Assembly (NCBI GenBank): GCA_025056955.1
Contig: JANWYL010000006.1
Coordinates: 1-26,148, forward strand
Direction: 5' to 3'
Source of the DNA: Sandaracinaceae bacterium
GTDB taxonomy: Bacteria; Myxococcota_A; Polyangia; Polyangiales; Sandaracinaceae
Length of the DNA stretch: 26,148 nt
Positions within the stretch are counted from its first letter, which is position 1. Each line of letters starts with the position of its first letter. Under the pieces are notes generated by a model. It saw only the letters and a list, made by a program, of their open reading frames with translations. It was not told the DNA's origin and made no database searches. Positions 7,666 through 15,565 of this stretch are shown here, piece by piece. The position numbers were made by a program, and so were the translations under genes.

Positions 7666-9078
7666 TCAGCGGTTGGCGATGTGGATCGCCTCTCCGAGGG
7701 CGTGCTTAAAGCTCTCCATCACCGCCTCGCCAAGGGTCGGGTGCGGGTGAACGGTGAGGGCCACATCTTCAGCATGGGCGCACATCTCGATGGCCAAAGT
7801 GGCTTCACTGATGAGATCCGATGCCTCAGGGCCGACAATCCCCACACCCAAAACCTCATGGGTGTCTGCATCGACCACGGTCTTGACAAAACCCTCAGTT
7901 TGCCCCACAGCCATGGCCCGGCCAGAGGCTGAAAAGGGGAATTTTCCGATCCGCACCTTGCGGCCCTGGGCCTGGGCTTCTCGTTCCGAAAGGCCAACCG
8001 TAGCGATTTCAGGCTCAGTGAAGATCGCAGCTGGCATCGCTCGCCAATCGCGGGCCGACTTGTGGCCTGCAATCACTTCAGCAGCAATCTCTCCCTCCTT
8101 GCTCGCCTTGTGGGCAAGGTAGCCGCCACCAACGACATCACCTATCGCATAAATGCCAGAAACATTGGTCTCCATCCGATCGTTGACGATGATGTGCCCC
8201 TTGGCATCAAGGCGCACACCCAATTCTTCAAGCCCAATCCCTTTTGATGCGGGACGAAAACCAACCGCAACCAAAACCCGCTCTGCCATCACCTCTCGCA
8301 CCCTACCTTCTGGATCCTCGATGATCACCCGCGCTCGATTTCCTTCTCGCTTGGCTTCGCGCACCTTGTGCCGAAGGAGAAGCTCACCCCCTCCTTTGGT
8401 GAAAGCCTTCTCCACCACCTTGGCGAGATCGGCATCGACTGAACCAAGGATTTGCTCCGCGATTTCAACCACAATCACCTTCATGCCAAGGCGCTGATAC
8501 ACCATCCCGAGTTCCATGCCGATGACCCCGCCACCAATCACAACCATTGTGCCAGCTGCTTCTGTGAGTGAAACAGCCTCCTTGGCAGTGATGATCACTT
8601 CACCATCAACAGGTACCCCTGGAAGGTGAACCACTTCTGCACCAGTTGCAACGATGATCCCGCGACGGGCCTCGTGAAGCTCTTTTTCACCAGTGGGGCG
8701 GGTGATTTCCACGGCATGGGCGCTCACAACCCTCGCCGTTCCCTTTCGAATTTCGCCCCCCGAGCCTTTGACCAGCGCAGAAATCCCCCCTGTCAGGCGC
8801 TTGACAATCCCGTTTTTCCATTCCTGCATCTTGACGAGGTCGACGGCAAGCCCGCTCACGCTGATGCCCATGGTCGATGCCTTGCGGATCTTTTCGACAA
8901 GCCCAGATGCCGCAATCAAGGCCTTCGAAGGGATGCACCCCCAGTTCAGGCAGACCCCGCCAATGTCTTCTTTTTCGACGCACAAGGCCTTGAGGCCGAG
9001 CTGTCCTGCTCGAATGGCTGCAACGTAGCCCCCAGGGCCGCTCCCAATCACGATCACGTCATGGATTTGGTTGCTCAT
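7666..9078 (-). CDS. lpdA: Dihydrolipoyl dehydrogenase (E3)
   Basis: This FAD-dependent disulfide oxidoreductase reoxidises the lipoyl group of 2-oxoacid dehydrogenase complexes (and the glycine cleavage system) with NAD+. It has 470 residues, the standard length. Visible features are the N-terminal FAD loop IGSGPGGYVAA (about 11-21) and the redox-active disulfide in GGVCLNWGCIPSK (Cys43, Cys48). They continue with the NAD loop GGGVIGMELG, the FAD-binding AIGDVVGGGYLAHKAS, and the C-terminal His-Glu pair in HPHPTLGE (about His446, Glu451) contributed to the partner active site. Its Shine-Dalgarno (GAGGAAG) overlaps the stop of the E1-alpha gene nine bases upstream. The two are therefore co-transcribed, and this E3 most likely serves the branched-chain complex. 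Confidence 0.97.
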   Translation of the reverse strand: MSNQIHDVIVIGSGPGGYVAAIRAGQLGLKALCVEKEDIGGVCLNWGCIPSKALIAASGLVEKIRKASTMGISVSGLAVDLVKMQEWKNGIVKRLTGGISALVKGSGGEIRKGTARVVSAHAVEITRPTGEKELHEARRGIIVATGAEVVHLPGVPVDGEVIITAKEAVSLTEAAGTMVVIGGGVIGMELGMVYQRLGMKVIVVEIAEQILGSVDADLAKVVEKAFTKGGGELLLRHKVREAKREGNRARVIIEDPEGRVREVMAERVLVAVGFRPASKGIGLEELGVRLDAKGHIIVNDRMETNVSGIYAIGDVVGGGYLAHKASKEGEIAAEVIAGHKSARDWRAMPAAIFTEPEIATVGLSEREAQAQGRKVRIGKFPFSASGRAMAVGQTEGFVKTVVDADTHEVLGVGIVGPEASDLISEATLAIEMCAHAEDVALTVHPHPTLGEAVMESFKHALGEAIHIANR

Positions 9079-9087
9079 AGGACTTCC

Positions 9088-10209
9088 TCAAGAATGGGGA
9101 GCTTCGAGCGCTCGAGGCAAGCCCAAAAGCGCTTCGCGCTCTTCTTTGAGATGCCACGGCAAAGGAGCAGCATAGACGTCTTCAAAGAGGCTTTCGCGAG
9201 GCGGCAGCGGCATGCCTTCAACGGCCCTTATCGCTTCTTCAAGCTCCCGGGAAAGCTCCTCCTCAATTGCGCTCTTTTGGGCATCATCAAGAAGCCCCCT
9301 TTGTCTGAGAAAACGCTCAAGGCGCACAATCGGATCGCGCTTTTCCCACTCCGCCACTTCCGCATGAGATCGATAGCGGGTTGGATCATCGCTCGAGCTG
9401 TGCGGCCCCATGCGATAGGTCAAACACTCGATAAAAGTTGGCCCTCCTCCTTTTCGGGCCCGCTCCACTGCTTGGCGAATCGAAACGTAGGAGGCAAGGA
9501 CATCGTTCCCGTCAACCCTTACGCCAGGGAGGCCATAGGCCTTGGCCTTGATTGCAATCGTCCGAGAGGCGCTTTGCTTTGAAACAGGGACGCTGATTGC
9601 CCACTGGTTGTTTTGGCAAATCAAAACCACAGGAGGGCGCTCGATGGCAGCAAAATTCATGGCCGAGTGAAAATCGCTTTCGCTGGTTGCGCCATCTCCC
9701 AAAAAAGCGAGAACAACAGTGGGATCCCCTCGCCGCTTTGCCGCCATGGCTGCGCCAACGGCCTGAGGCAACTGCGTTCCGATGCAGGAGCTCCATGCCA
9801 CCTGGTTTACTGCCCGCCCCGCCTGGTGACTTGGCATCTGCCGGCCCTTTTGAAGGTCTGCCTCATTCCCATAAACTTGGGCAAGCCAAGTCACAAGGGG
9901 GAAGCCTCGGACCAGCATGATCGCGCTCTCTCGCAATGCAGGAAAAACCCAATCCTGGGCCTCAATCGCAAGGCCAGAAGCCACTGGCACAGCTTCCTGC
10001 CCTGTGATTGTTCCGTAAAACCCGATTTTTCCTTGCCTTTGCTTCGCGAGCATCCGCTCATCGATGCGCCGAATCCGAAGCATCTCGCGAAACATCCGCA
10101 AAAGAAGAGACTGCTCGAACTCAAAGCCTTCCCGAGTGAGAAAGCCTTCTTCGTTCAAAATTTGGAAAAGACCAAGCGCCGGCTCTTCCCTCTCGTCCAC
10201 CAACTCCAT
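9088..10209 (-). CDS. bkdA: Branched-chain 2-oxoacid dehydrogenase E1 alpha subunit
   Basis: This is the thiamine-diphosphate-binding alpha subunit of the E1 component, 373 residues long. It carries the ThDP motif GDGATSESDFHSAMNF...QNN (about 171-201). The YRMGPHSSSDDPTRYRS loop (about 265-281) closely resembles the YRIGHHSTSDDSSAYRS loop of BCKDH E1-alpha. So do ALRESAIMLVRGFPL, YGNEADLQKGRQMPSH, IGTQLPQAVGAA and the C-terminal LFEDVY. I therefore favour branched-chain substrate use over pyruvate. The frame extends to a TTG at 10245, but the ATG at 10209 has an AGGA nine bases upstream and is preferred. E1-beta and E2 genes are not in the window, which is unusual because they normally follow E1-alpha. 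The gene is coupled to lpdA downstream. Nearby methylmalonyl-CoA mutase genes fit valine and isoleucine catabolism. Confidence 0.92.
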   Translation of the reverse strand: MELVDEREEPALGLFQILNEEGFLTREGFEFEQSLLLRMFREMLRIRRIDERMLAKQRQGKIGFYGTITGQEAVPVASGLAIEAQDWVFPALRESAIMLVRGFPLVTWLAQVYGNEADLQKGRQMPSHQAGRAVNQVAWSSCIGTQLPQAVGAAMAAKRRGDPTVVLAFLGDGATSESDFHSAMNFAAIERPPVVLICQNNQWAISVPVSKQSASRTIAIKAKAYGLPGVRVDGNDVLASYVSIRQAVERARKGGGPTFIECLTYRMGPHSSSDDPTRYRSHAEVAEWEKRDPIVRLERFLRQRGLLDDAQKSAIEEELSRELEEAIRAVEGMPLPPRESLFEDVYAAPLPWHLKEEREALLGLPRALEAPHS

Positions 10210-10276
10210 CGCGGAGCATCCTAGTGCGCTTGAATGCAAAGGCAACGCTTTGGGTCAGTGTTCAACATCCAGCGTG

Positions 10277-10594
10277 CTACGGATGCCTCCGAAAGCGTGA
10301 CGGAAAATCGTTTCTTGCCACCCTTTCGCGAAGCTCTTTGTTGTCAGGGTGAAGCGCAAGGGCCCTTTGGATCAGGACCTCTTCGCTTTCGACCCGGTTT
10401 GGATCAGGGAGACAACACTCCACAGGGCAGACGGCTTGGCAGGCCTCGTAGTCATGGAAGCCCACGCATTCAGTGCAAAGATCCGGGTTGATGACGTAGA
10501 TTTCTTCGCCAGGGCCAGGGCTAATTGCGCCATTTGGACACTCGGGCTCGCAAGCCCCACAGTTGATGCAATCGTTGGTGATGTGTGTCGCCAT
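10277..10594 (-). CDS. YfhL-type 2[4Fe-4S] ferredoxin
   Basis: This small electron carrier has 105 residues. Cluster I is bound by Cys9, Cys12, Cys15 and Cys19 (CINCGACEPECP). Cluster II is bound by Cys40, Cys43, Cys52 and Cys56 (CTECVGFHDYEACQAVCP), with the enlarged spacing between the second and third Cys that marks YfhL/Alvin-type ferredoxins. A charged helical tail of about 40 residues follows, as in that group. I chose the ATG at 10594, which gives the family-typical MATHITNDCINCG. The alternative TTG at 10624 would add ten unsupported residues. No strong Shine-Dalgarno is visible. The gene lies 67 bp ahead of the E1-alpha gene on the same strand. Its redox partner cannot be told from context. 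Confidence 0.93.
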   Translation of the reverse strand: MATHITNDCINCGACEPECPNGAISPGPGEEIYVINPDLCTECVGFHDYEACQAVCPVECCLPDPNRVESEEVLIQRALALHPDNKELRERVARNDFPSRFRRHP

Positions 10595-10638
10595 TGCGTC
10601 GCGAATATGGGGACGAGATTCCAAAAGTCAAAGGGTAA

Positions 10639-11889
10639 CTAGCGCAGTTCAAGTTGCCTCCGAAGGGTTCCGCGAATCTGACCGCGGGCATCAAAAGTCG
10701 TGATTTCGAAGTTCCGCAACCCAAGGGCATTGAACTCAGTCCGTACCGCCAAGCGGCTGCTCCTTGTGCTTCCGCTTTCCCCATCCCTCAGGAGATGGCC
10801 ATCGGCCCGGACTTCGATGGCAGCCACTTCTCGCGGAGCTCTCTCGAGGCCGATCTCGTAGGTTCCCCTCCCCTCTTGCCAGATGTAAACCGCCACACCA
10901 GGGACACTGTCGATTATGCCATTTCCATAGGCCACAAGTTCCTCCCGATCATCCAAGCCAAGCACCTCGATGAGGCGCCCTGTGCGCTCGACCTGGAAGC
11001 GATAGGTGGTTGGGAAGTCTGGGCCTGCGGCACGGCTTGAACGGCCAATCACGTAGCCATCAACTCGGTAAATCACGCGAACCACGCGTTCAGGGGCGCG
11101 GGCGCTAAAGCGATAGGTGCCGCCGGGTTCACGACGCCATGAGAAGGCGATTGGAGCGAGCGAGGAGGAAGGGGCGCTGCTTCCTCCATCGAGCCAAAAC
11201 GAGGCTCCCCCCATCTCGTTCCAAATCTGAACAGTGTAGTCACGGTAGCGTGCGTAGCGCTGCCTATAGCAGCTGTATTCGGGCGCACAGCCGTTGTAGA
11301 GATGGGTCACCGTTTGAATCCAGGGGCGGAAGCGATCGTTATCGATCCGCACCCCATTCATCCACTCGATGGCTTGGGCGCGAGTGGAAACGCCAGAGAT
11401 ATAAGGCGAGCGAATGACCATGTCGATGACAAAATCAATCGCTGCTTCGATGTTCCCCTCAAGGCTGAGAATGCGCCGCCCCTCACGCCTGAGCGTGTCA
11501 TCGTGATCCCCTGCATCGAATTGAAACATCCCAAGCCCGCCCTCTCGAAGATGGCAAGGCCCATCCCCTGCCCCGGCCACAACTGGCCCGTTACAATCGG
11601 CCGAGTGCGGACCTTGGCACGCCCAACGGAGCTCAGACCAGCAATGGGCCAGCTGGGTTTCGGCATCGGCAATCCCCGCAAGCAAGAACCCACTCCGCAA
11701 ACCATTCCGCCGAGCCACATCGCGGATCAGCGTGGCCCGCGACCGACGTTGCGCCCGCGACAGGGCTGCCTCTTCTTGGTCGATGTCTTCCTCAAGTTCG
11801 TTGTCCAAGTCCTCGCCGAGCTGATTCACACAAGCAGAGAGCGCAAAGAGCGAGCACCAAAACAGGGAAGAGGTGGAGAGGCGGAGCAT
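10639..11889 (-). CDS. Lipoprotein with lysozyme/transglycosylase-like domain
   Basis: This is a 416-residue exported lipoprotein of unrecognised family. The ATG at 11889 has a strong AGAAGGA five bases upstream and gives a lipoprotein signal peptide ending LSAC (lipid Cys20). An acidic linker (EDLDNELEEDIDQEE) follows. The segment at about 60-240 resembles lysozyme-fold lytic enzymes. FLLAGIADAETQLAHCW offers a candidate catalytic Glu77, GLGMFQFDAGDHD (about 118-130) resembles the GLMQ motif of transglycosylases, and a downstream AIEWMNGVR/WIQTVTHLYNGC region follows. Several cysteines (CW, ACQG, DCNG, PCHL, GCAPEYSC) suggest disulfides. About 170 C-terminal residues look like beta-rich repeats (YRFSARAPERVVRVIYRVDG, YEIGLERAPREVAAIEVRADG). 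Peptidoglycan cleavage is inferred, not shown. A second ATG at 11919 has a weaker ribosome site. The gene is divergent from the OPT transporter. Confidence 0.8.
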   Translation of the reverse strand: MLRLSTSSLFWCSLFALSACVNQLGEDLDNELEEDIDQEEAALSRAQRRSRATLIRDVARRNGLRSGFLLAGIADAETQLAHCWSELRWACQGPHSADCNGPVVAGAGDGPCHLREGGLGMFQFDAGDHDDTLRREGRRILSLEGNIEAAIDFVIDMVIRSPYISGVSTRAQAIEWMNGVRIDNDRFRPWIQTVTHLYNGCAPEYSCYRQRYARYRDYTVQIWNEMGGASFWLDGGSSAPSSSLAPIAFSWRREPGGTYRFSARAPERVVRVIYRVDGYVIGRSSRAAGPDFPTTYRFQVERTGRLIEVLGLDDREELVAYGNGIIDSVPGVAVYIWQEGRGTYEIGLERAPREVAAIEVRADGHLLRDGESGSTRSSRLAVRTEFNALGLRNFEITTFDARGQIRGTLRRQLELR

Positions 11890-12023
11890 GTGGGTCCTTC
11901 TGGGCAATGCCAGTGCCATCGCTTCTCAGGAGGCCCCGTCACAAAGAGCCAATAAACTCTCAGGCCAGGCAATCAGCCTTAGCGCATCTCTCTGCCAAGG
12001 CAGATGTGACAAGGTGTCTCAGT

Positions 12024-12044
12024 TGTGTTCATCTTTTGAACACA
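12024..12044. promoter_or_regulatory. Perfect palindrome, candidate operator between divergent genes
   Basis: The sequence reads TGTGTTC-N7-GAACACA, with 7-bp perfectly complementary arms and an AT-rich 7-bp centre (ATCTTTT). It lies in the 213-bp divergent gap between the lipoprotein gene (start 11889, minus) and the OPT transporter (GTG at 12103, plus), about 59 bp before the latter. The size and symmetry suit a dimeric repressor or activator site. I cannot assign a regulator. As RNA it could also form a small hairpin. Confidence 0.45.
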
Positions 12045-12102
12045 CCCCATGCCAGTTTTGGAAGCTGCTTTTTCTCGTGCGGATGGTTTAGGATTGAGCG
12101 CT

Positions 12103-13926
12103 GTGTCACCCAACGACGTGCGGACTTCTCAGGAAGCTCCTCAAGCTGCTCCTTGCGAGGCCGAGCTCACCCTTCGGGCCGTGCTCACAGGTGCCCTCCT
12201 TGGAGGCGTGCTTTCCCTTTGCAACATCTACAGTGGCCTTCGGATTGGCTGGGGCTTTAACATGTCGATCACGGCAGCCCTGCTTGGATGGGGGATTTGG
12301 TCACTTGCAAAGGCAGGGGGAAGCCGCCCTTTCACCAAGCTCGAAAACAACTTGAATCAAACAGCCGCAAGCGCCGGGGCATCGATTTCCTCAGCAGGTT
12401 TGGTTTCCGCAATCCCCGCCTGGACCCTCATGACTGGCGATGAGCTCAGCTGGCCGGCGCTGGCCCTTTGGACAGGAACGATTGGGCTCCTTGGTGTCGT
12501 GGTTGGCATCGGCCTCCGTCGACAGATGATTGAAGTGGATCGCTTGCCCTTTGCCTCTGGCATCGCGTCGGCAGAAACGCTCGACAAAATCCACGGAAGC
12601 GGAGCAGAGGGTGCCAAAATCAAGCTCTACGCACTTGTGGGGGCAGGATGTGTCTCTGCCGCAATTAAACTCCTCGCTCACCTTCTCAAGCTCAAGCCCT
12701 TCGGAATCCCAGGAACGATTGGGATTGGCAAAGGAGCCCGCGCCACGCTCATGAACTTGACGATCGGGATCGATCCATCCCCCCTCATGGTTGCAGTTGG
12801 TGCGCTTGGCACGCTTAGGACAGGCATCACCTTGCTTCTTGGAAGCCTCGTGAGTTGGGGTGTGATCGCACCCAAAATCATTGAGCTTGGTTGGTGTGAA
12901 CGTGGCCCAGCACAGCCAGATGAAGCGTGGTTTGCACCTGTTGTCAAATGGATGCTCTGGCCAGGGGTGGCGATGATGGTGACGAGCTCACTCACTTCGG
13001 TTGCGTTTTCATGGCGATCATTCGTCCGCGCCTTCCGTGGGGGAAGAATTGAAAACGATCAACCTTCAGCAACCCAGGAGGAATTGCCAAAGGTGAAGGG
13101 GCCCGATGTCGCACCCTCAGAGCAGCGCTTTCTCCTCATCGGAATCACCATCCTTTGTGCTGTCACCCAATGGTATCTCTTTGCAATTCCACTTTGGATG
13201 GGAGTATTTTCAACGGTTGTCACCTTCGTGCTTGCGACTGTTGCAGCCAGGGTATCTGGCGAAACAACCGTCACACCAGTGGGTGCGATGGGAAAGGTGA
13301 CGCAGCTTTTGTTCGGGTTGATCAGGCCAGGTGATGCCACAACCAACCTCATGACAGCGAATGTCACAGGGGGTGCGGCAAGCCAAACTGCGGACTTGCT
13401 TCACGATCTCAAAGCAGGCCTTCTTCTCGGTGCCTCGCCGCGTGCCCAGGCAATCGCGCAAAGCGCAGGGGTATTGGGTGGAGCGCTCATCGGATCAGCA
13501 GGGTACTTGATCTTGATTCCAGAGCCCAAGCGGATGCTCCTCACTGAGGATTGGCCTGCGCCAGCGGTTGTCACCTGGCGAGCAGTGGCAGAGCTTTTCG
13601 CCAAAGGCATCGAAGCCATGCCACAGGGGGCCATCGAAGCGATGGTGGTTGGTGGTGCCTTGGGTGTGATCCTCAGCGTTCTCGAAAAGACCTTGCCTGG
13701 GCGCTACCGCCTCTTTGTGCCAAGCCCTGCGAGCCTTGGACTTGCCTTCGTCATCCAAGCGTGGACTTGCCTGAGCCTCTTTGTCGGCTCGCTCATCGGG
13801 TGGGCCCTTCGGCGGTGGGCGCCTCGGTGGTCCGAAGCAATGCTCACCCCAATCGCCTCAGGGGTTGTGGCTGGAGAAAGCCTGATGGGTGTTGGCATCG
13901 CGGTCCATTCGATCTTTTCCAGCTGA
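12103..13926 (+). CDS. OPT family (oligopeptide/metal-chelate) transporter
   Basis: This is an integral membrane protein of about 607 residues with many hydrophobic segments, of the OPT/YSL superfamily. Members are proton-coupled importers of oligopeptides or metal chelates; the bacterial substrates are mostly unknown. Family marks are ELTLRAVLTGALLGGVLSLCNIYSGLRIGWGFNMSI at the N-terminus, the FTKLENNLNQTAASAGASIS block, and DRLPFASGIASAETL. Further marks are FGLIRPGDATTNLMTANVTGG and the C-terminal PSPASLGLAFVIQAWTCLSLFVG. I prefer the GTG at 12103, which has AGGA nine bases upstream. An in-frame ATG at 12049 would add 18 residues, lacks a ribosome site and begins within five bases of the palindrome at 12024-12044. 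No substrate-processing peptidase or siderophore gene is next to it. Confidence 0.92.
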   Translation: MSPNDVRTSQEAPQAAPCEAELTLRAVLTGALLGGVLSLCNIYSGLRIGWGFNMSITAALLGWGIWSLAKAGGSRPFTKLENNLNQTAASAGASISSAGLVSAIPAWTLMTGDELSWPALALWTGTIGLLGVVVGIGLRRQMIEVDRLPFASGIASAETLDKIHGSGAEGAKIKLYALVGAGCVSAAIKLLAHLLKLKPFGIPGTIGIGKGARATLMNLTIGIDPSPLMVAVGALGTLRTGITLLLGSLVSWGVIAPKIIELGWCERGPAQPDEAWFAPVVKWMLWPGVAMMVTSSLTSVAFSWRSFVRAFRGGRIENDQPSATQEELPKVKGPDVAPSEQRFLLIGITILCAVTQWYLFAIPLWMGVFSTVVTFVLATVAARVSGETTVTPVGAMGKVTQLLFGLIRPGDATTNLMTANVTGGAASQTADLLHDLKAGLLLGASPRAQAIAQSAGVLGGALIGSAGYLILIPEPKRMLLTEDWPAPAVVTWRAVAELFAKGIEAMPQGAIEAMVVGGALGVILSVLEKTLPGRYRLFVPSPASLGLAFVIQAWTCLSLFVGSLIGWALRRWAPRWSEAMLTPIASGVVAGESLMGVGIAVHSIFSS

Positions 13927-13931
13927 GACAT

Positions 13932-13962
13932 GCGGCATGCTGTGCCCAAGCCGCCTGTTTTT
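13932..13962 (+). terminator. Possible weak intrinsic terminator after the OPT gene
   Basis: GCGGC (13932-13936) can pair with GCCGC (13950-13954). The five-T run at 13958-13962 follows after three bases. The stem is only 5 bp with a 13-base loop, so this is a weak candidate in the 53-bp gap before glpK. Confidence 0.28.
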
Positions 13963-13979
13963 GTGTTACCTTTTGACTT

Positions 13980-15497
13980 ATGGCTTCTCACCTCCTCGCA
14001 ATCGACCAAGGCACGACAGGGAGCACGGTGCTCCTTGTCGGCAAAGAAGGCCGTGTTCTTGCCAAAGCCACAGAAGAATTCCCGCAACATTTCCCAAGGC
14101 CTGGGTGGGTCGAGCATGAAGCCGAGGAGATCTGGCAAAGCGTGCTTCATGCCATCGAGAGGGCATACCGAGAAAGCGGCCTCAAACCAAGCGAATGCGA
14201 GGGAATAGGCATCACCAACCAGCGCGAAACCACTTTGATTTGGGAGCGGCGGAGCGGAAAGCCCATCCATCGGGCGCTCGTGTGGCAAGACCGCCGAAGC
14301 GCCCCACAGTGCCAGGCCCTCCGCGAAAAAGGCCACGAAGATTTTGTGAGAACGCGCACAGGGCTTGTGATTGATCCTTATTTCAGCGCGACCAAAATCG
14401 CGTGGCTTCTCGATCATGTGGATGGGGCAAGGGCACGGGCCGCGCGAGGGGAGCTCGCTTTTGGAACGGTTGATACCTTCCTCGTCTGGCGCCTTTCAGG
14501 CGGTGCGGTTCACGTTACCGATCCTTCGAATGCCTCGCGCACCTTGCTTTACGATCTCGAAAAGGGCGCCTTTTCCCAGGAACTCGCAAGCCTTTTTGAT
14601 GTTCCTTTCGAGATTCTGCCCTCGATTGCATCGAGCAGTGAGATCTATGCGAAAACAAAGGGAGTTCCAGGGCTTCCCGATGGGATTCCAATCGCTGCGA
14701 TTGCAGGAGATCAACAAAGCGCCCTCTTTGGCCAAGGTTGTTTTGATGAGGGGGAAGCCAAGTGCACCTATGGTACAGGTGCCTTTCTTTTGGTGCAAAG
14801 CGGGGAACGAATCGTCCGCTCTTCGCATGGGCTTTTGAGCACAGTCGCTTGGAAGCTTGGGCAACGCACTTTCTACGCACTTGTGGTTAAACGTTTTGTG
14901 GCCGGGGCCCTGACCCTGGGGCTCCGAGATGGTCTCGGGCTCATCCAAAACGCAAATGAAATCGACTCGCTTGCAGGCAGTGTTGAGTCAAGCGAAGGGG
15001 TGGTGTTTGTGCCGGCGCTCACTGGCCTTGGGGCTCCCCATTGGGATCCAGATGCAAGGGGGCTGATCCATGGAATCACGCGCGGAACCACAAAGGCCCA
15101 CATCGCAAGGGCTGCCCTCGAAGGCATCGCCTTTTCAGTCGCCGATCTCGTCCAAGCAATGGAAGCCGATATGGGCCGCCCGATCGCCCATCTGCGGGTC
15201 GATGGGGGGGTGAGCCAAAGCCGGATTCTGCTTGCTTTTCAAGCCGATTTGCTCAATGCAGTGATCGAAAAGCCCGAATCGATCGAAAGCACGGCCCTTG
15301 GAGCCGCTTTCCTGGCAGGCCTGGCTGTGGGCTTTTTTTCAGGGTTAAGTGAGCTTCGAGGGATCATATCCATCGCTGAGCGGTACAATCCAAGGATTGG
15401 GGCTCAAGAACGCCAAAGCTTGCGGCTTCGGTGGATGGATGCGATTGAGCGCACCCGCTCCTCCCTTCGACGCACTCAAAGGCTTGGTGAACAATGA
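13980..15497 (+). CDS. glpK: Glycerol kinase (FGGY family), with altered signature motif
   Basis: The enzyme phosphorylates glycerol to glycerol-3-phosphate with ATP. It has 505 residues, the normal length. Visible marks are the phosphate loop IDQGTTGSTVLLV at the N-terminus, ITNQRETTLIWERRSGKPI (substrate-contact Arg-Glu) and VWQDRR. They continue with IDPYFSATKIAWLLDHV (conserved Tyr), TVDTFLVWRLSGG, AIAGDQQSALFGQ (catalytic Asp), GTGAFLL, TGLGAPHWDPDARG, RVDGGVSQS and ALGAAFLAGLAVGF. One feature is odd. The usual YALEGS(I/V)FVAGA(A/S)xQWLRD signature reads YALVVKRFVAGALTLGLRD at about 299-317, so activity is not assured. No Shine-Dalgarno is evident before the ATG. No glpF or glpD lies nearby. 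Confidence 0.94.
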   Translation: MASHLLAIDQGTTGSTVLLVGKEGRVLAKATEEFPQHFPRPGWVEHEAEEIWQSVLHAIERAYRESGLKPSECEGIGITNQRETTLIWERRSGKPIHRALVWQDRRSAPQCQALREKGHEDFVRTRTGLVIDPYFSATKIAWLLDHVDGARARAARGELAFGTVDTFLVWRLSGGAVHVTDPSNASRTLLYDLEKGAFSQELASLFDVPFEILPSIASSSEIYAKTKGVPGLPDGIPIAAIAGDQQSALFGQGCFDEGEAKCTYGTGAFLLVQSGERIVRSSHGLLSTVAWKLGQRTFYALVVKRFVAGALTLGLRDGLGLIQNANEIDSLAGSVESSEGVVFVPALTGLGAPHWDPDARGLIHGITRGTTKAHIARAALEGIAFSVADLVQAMEADMGRPIAHLRVDGGVSQSRILLAFQADLLNAVIEKPESIESTALGAAFLAGLAVGFFSGLSELRGIISIAERYNPRIGAQERQSLRLRWMDAIERTRSSLRRTQRLGEQ

Positions 15498-15565
15498 TAT
15501 TGCTTTGCTTGGATTGCGTTGGTTCATTTTGAAACCTTGACCGAACATCGTGTGTTTGAAACGCC

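Noticed and set aside
13704..14417. Minus-strand frame of 237 codons
   Set aside because: It spans the end of the OPT gene and the start of glpK in antisense, with no family match or ribosome site.
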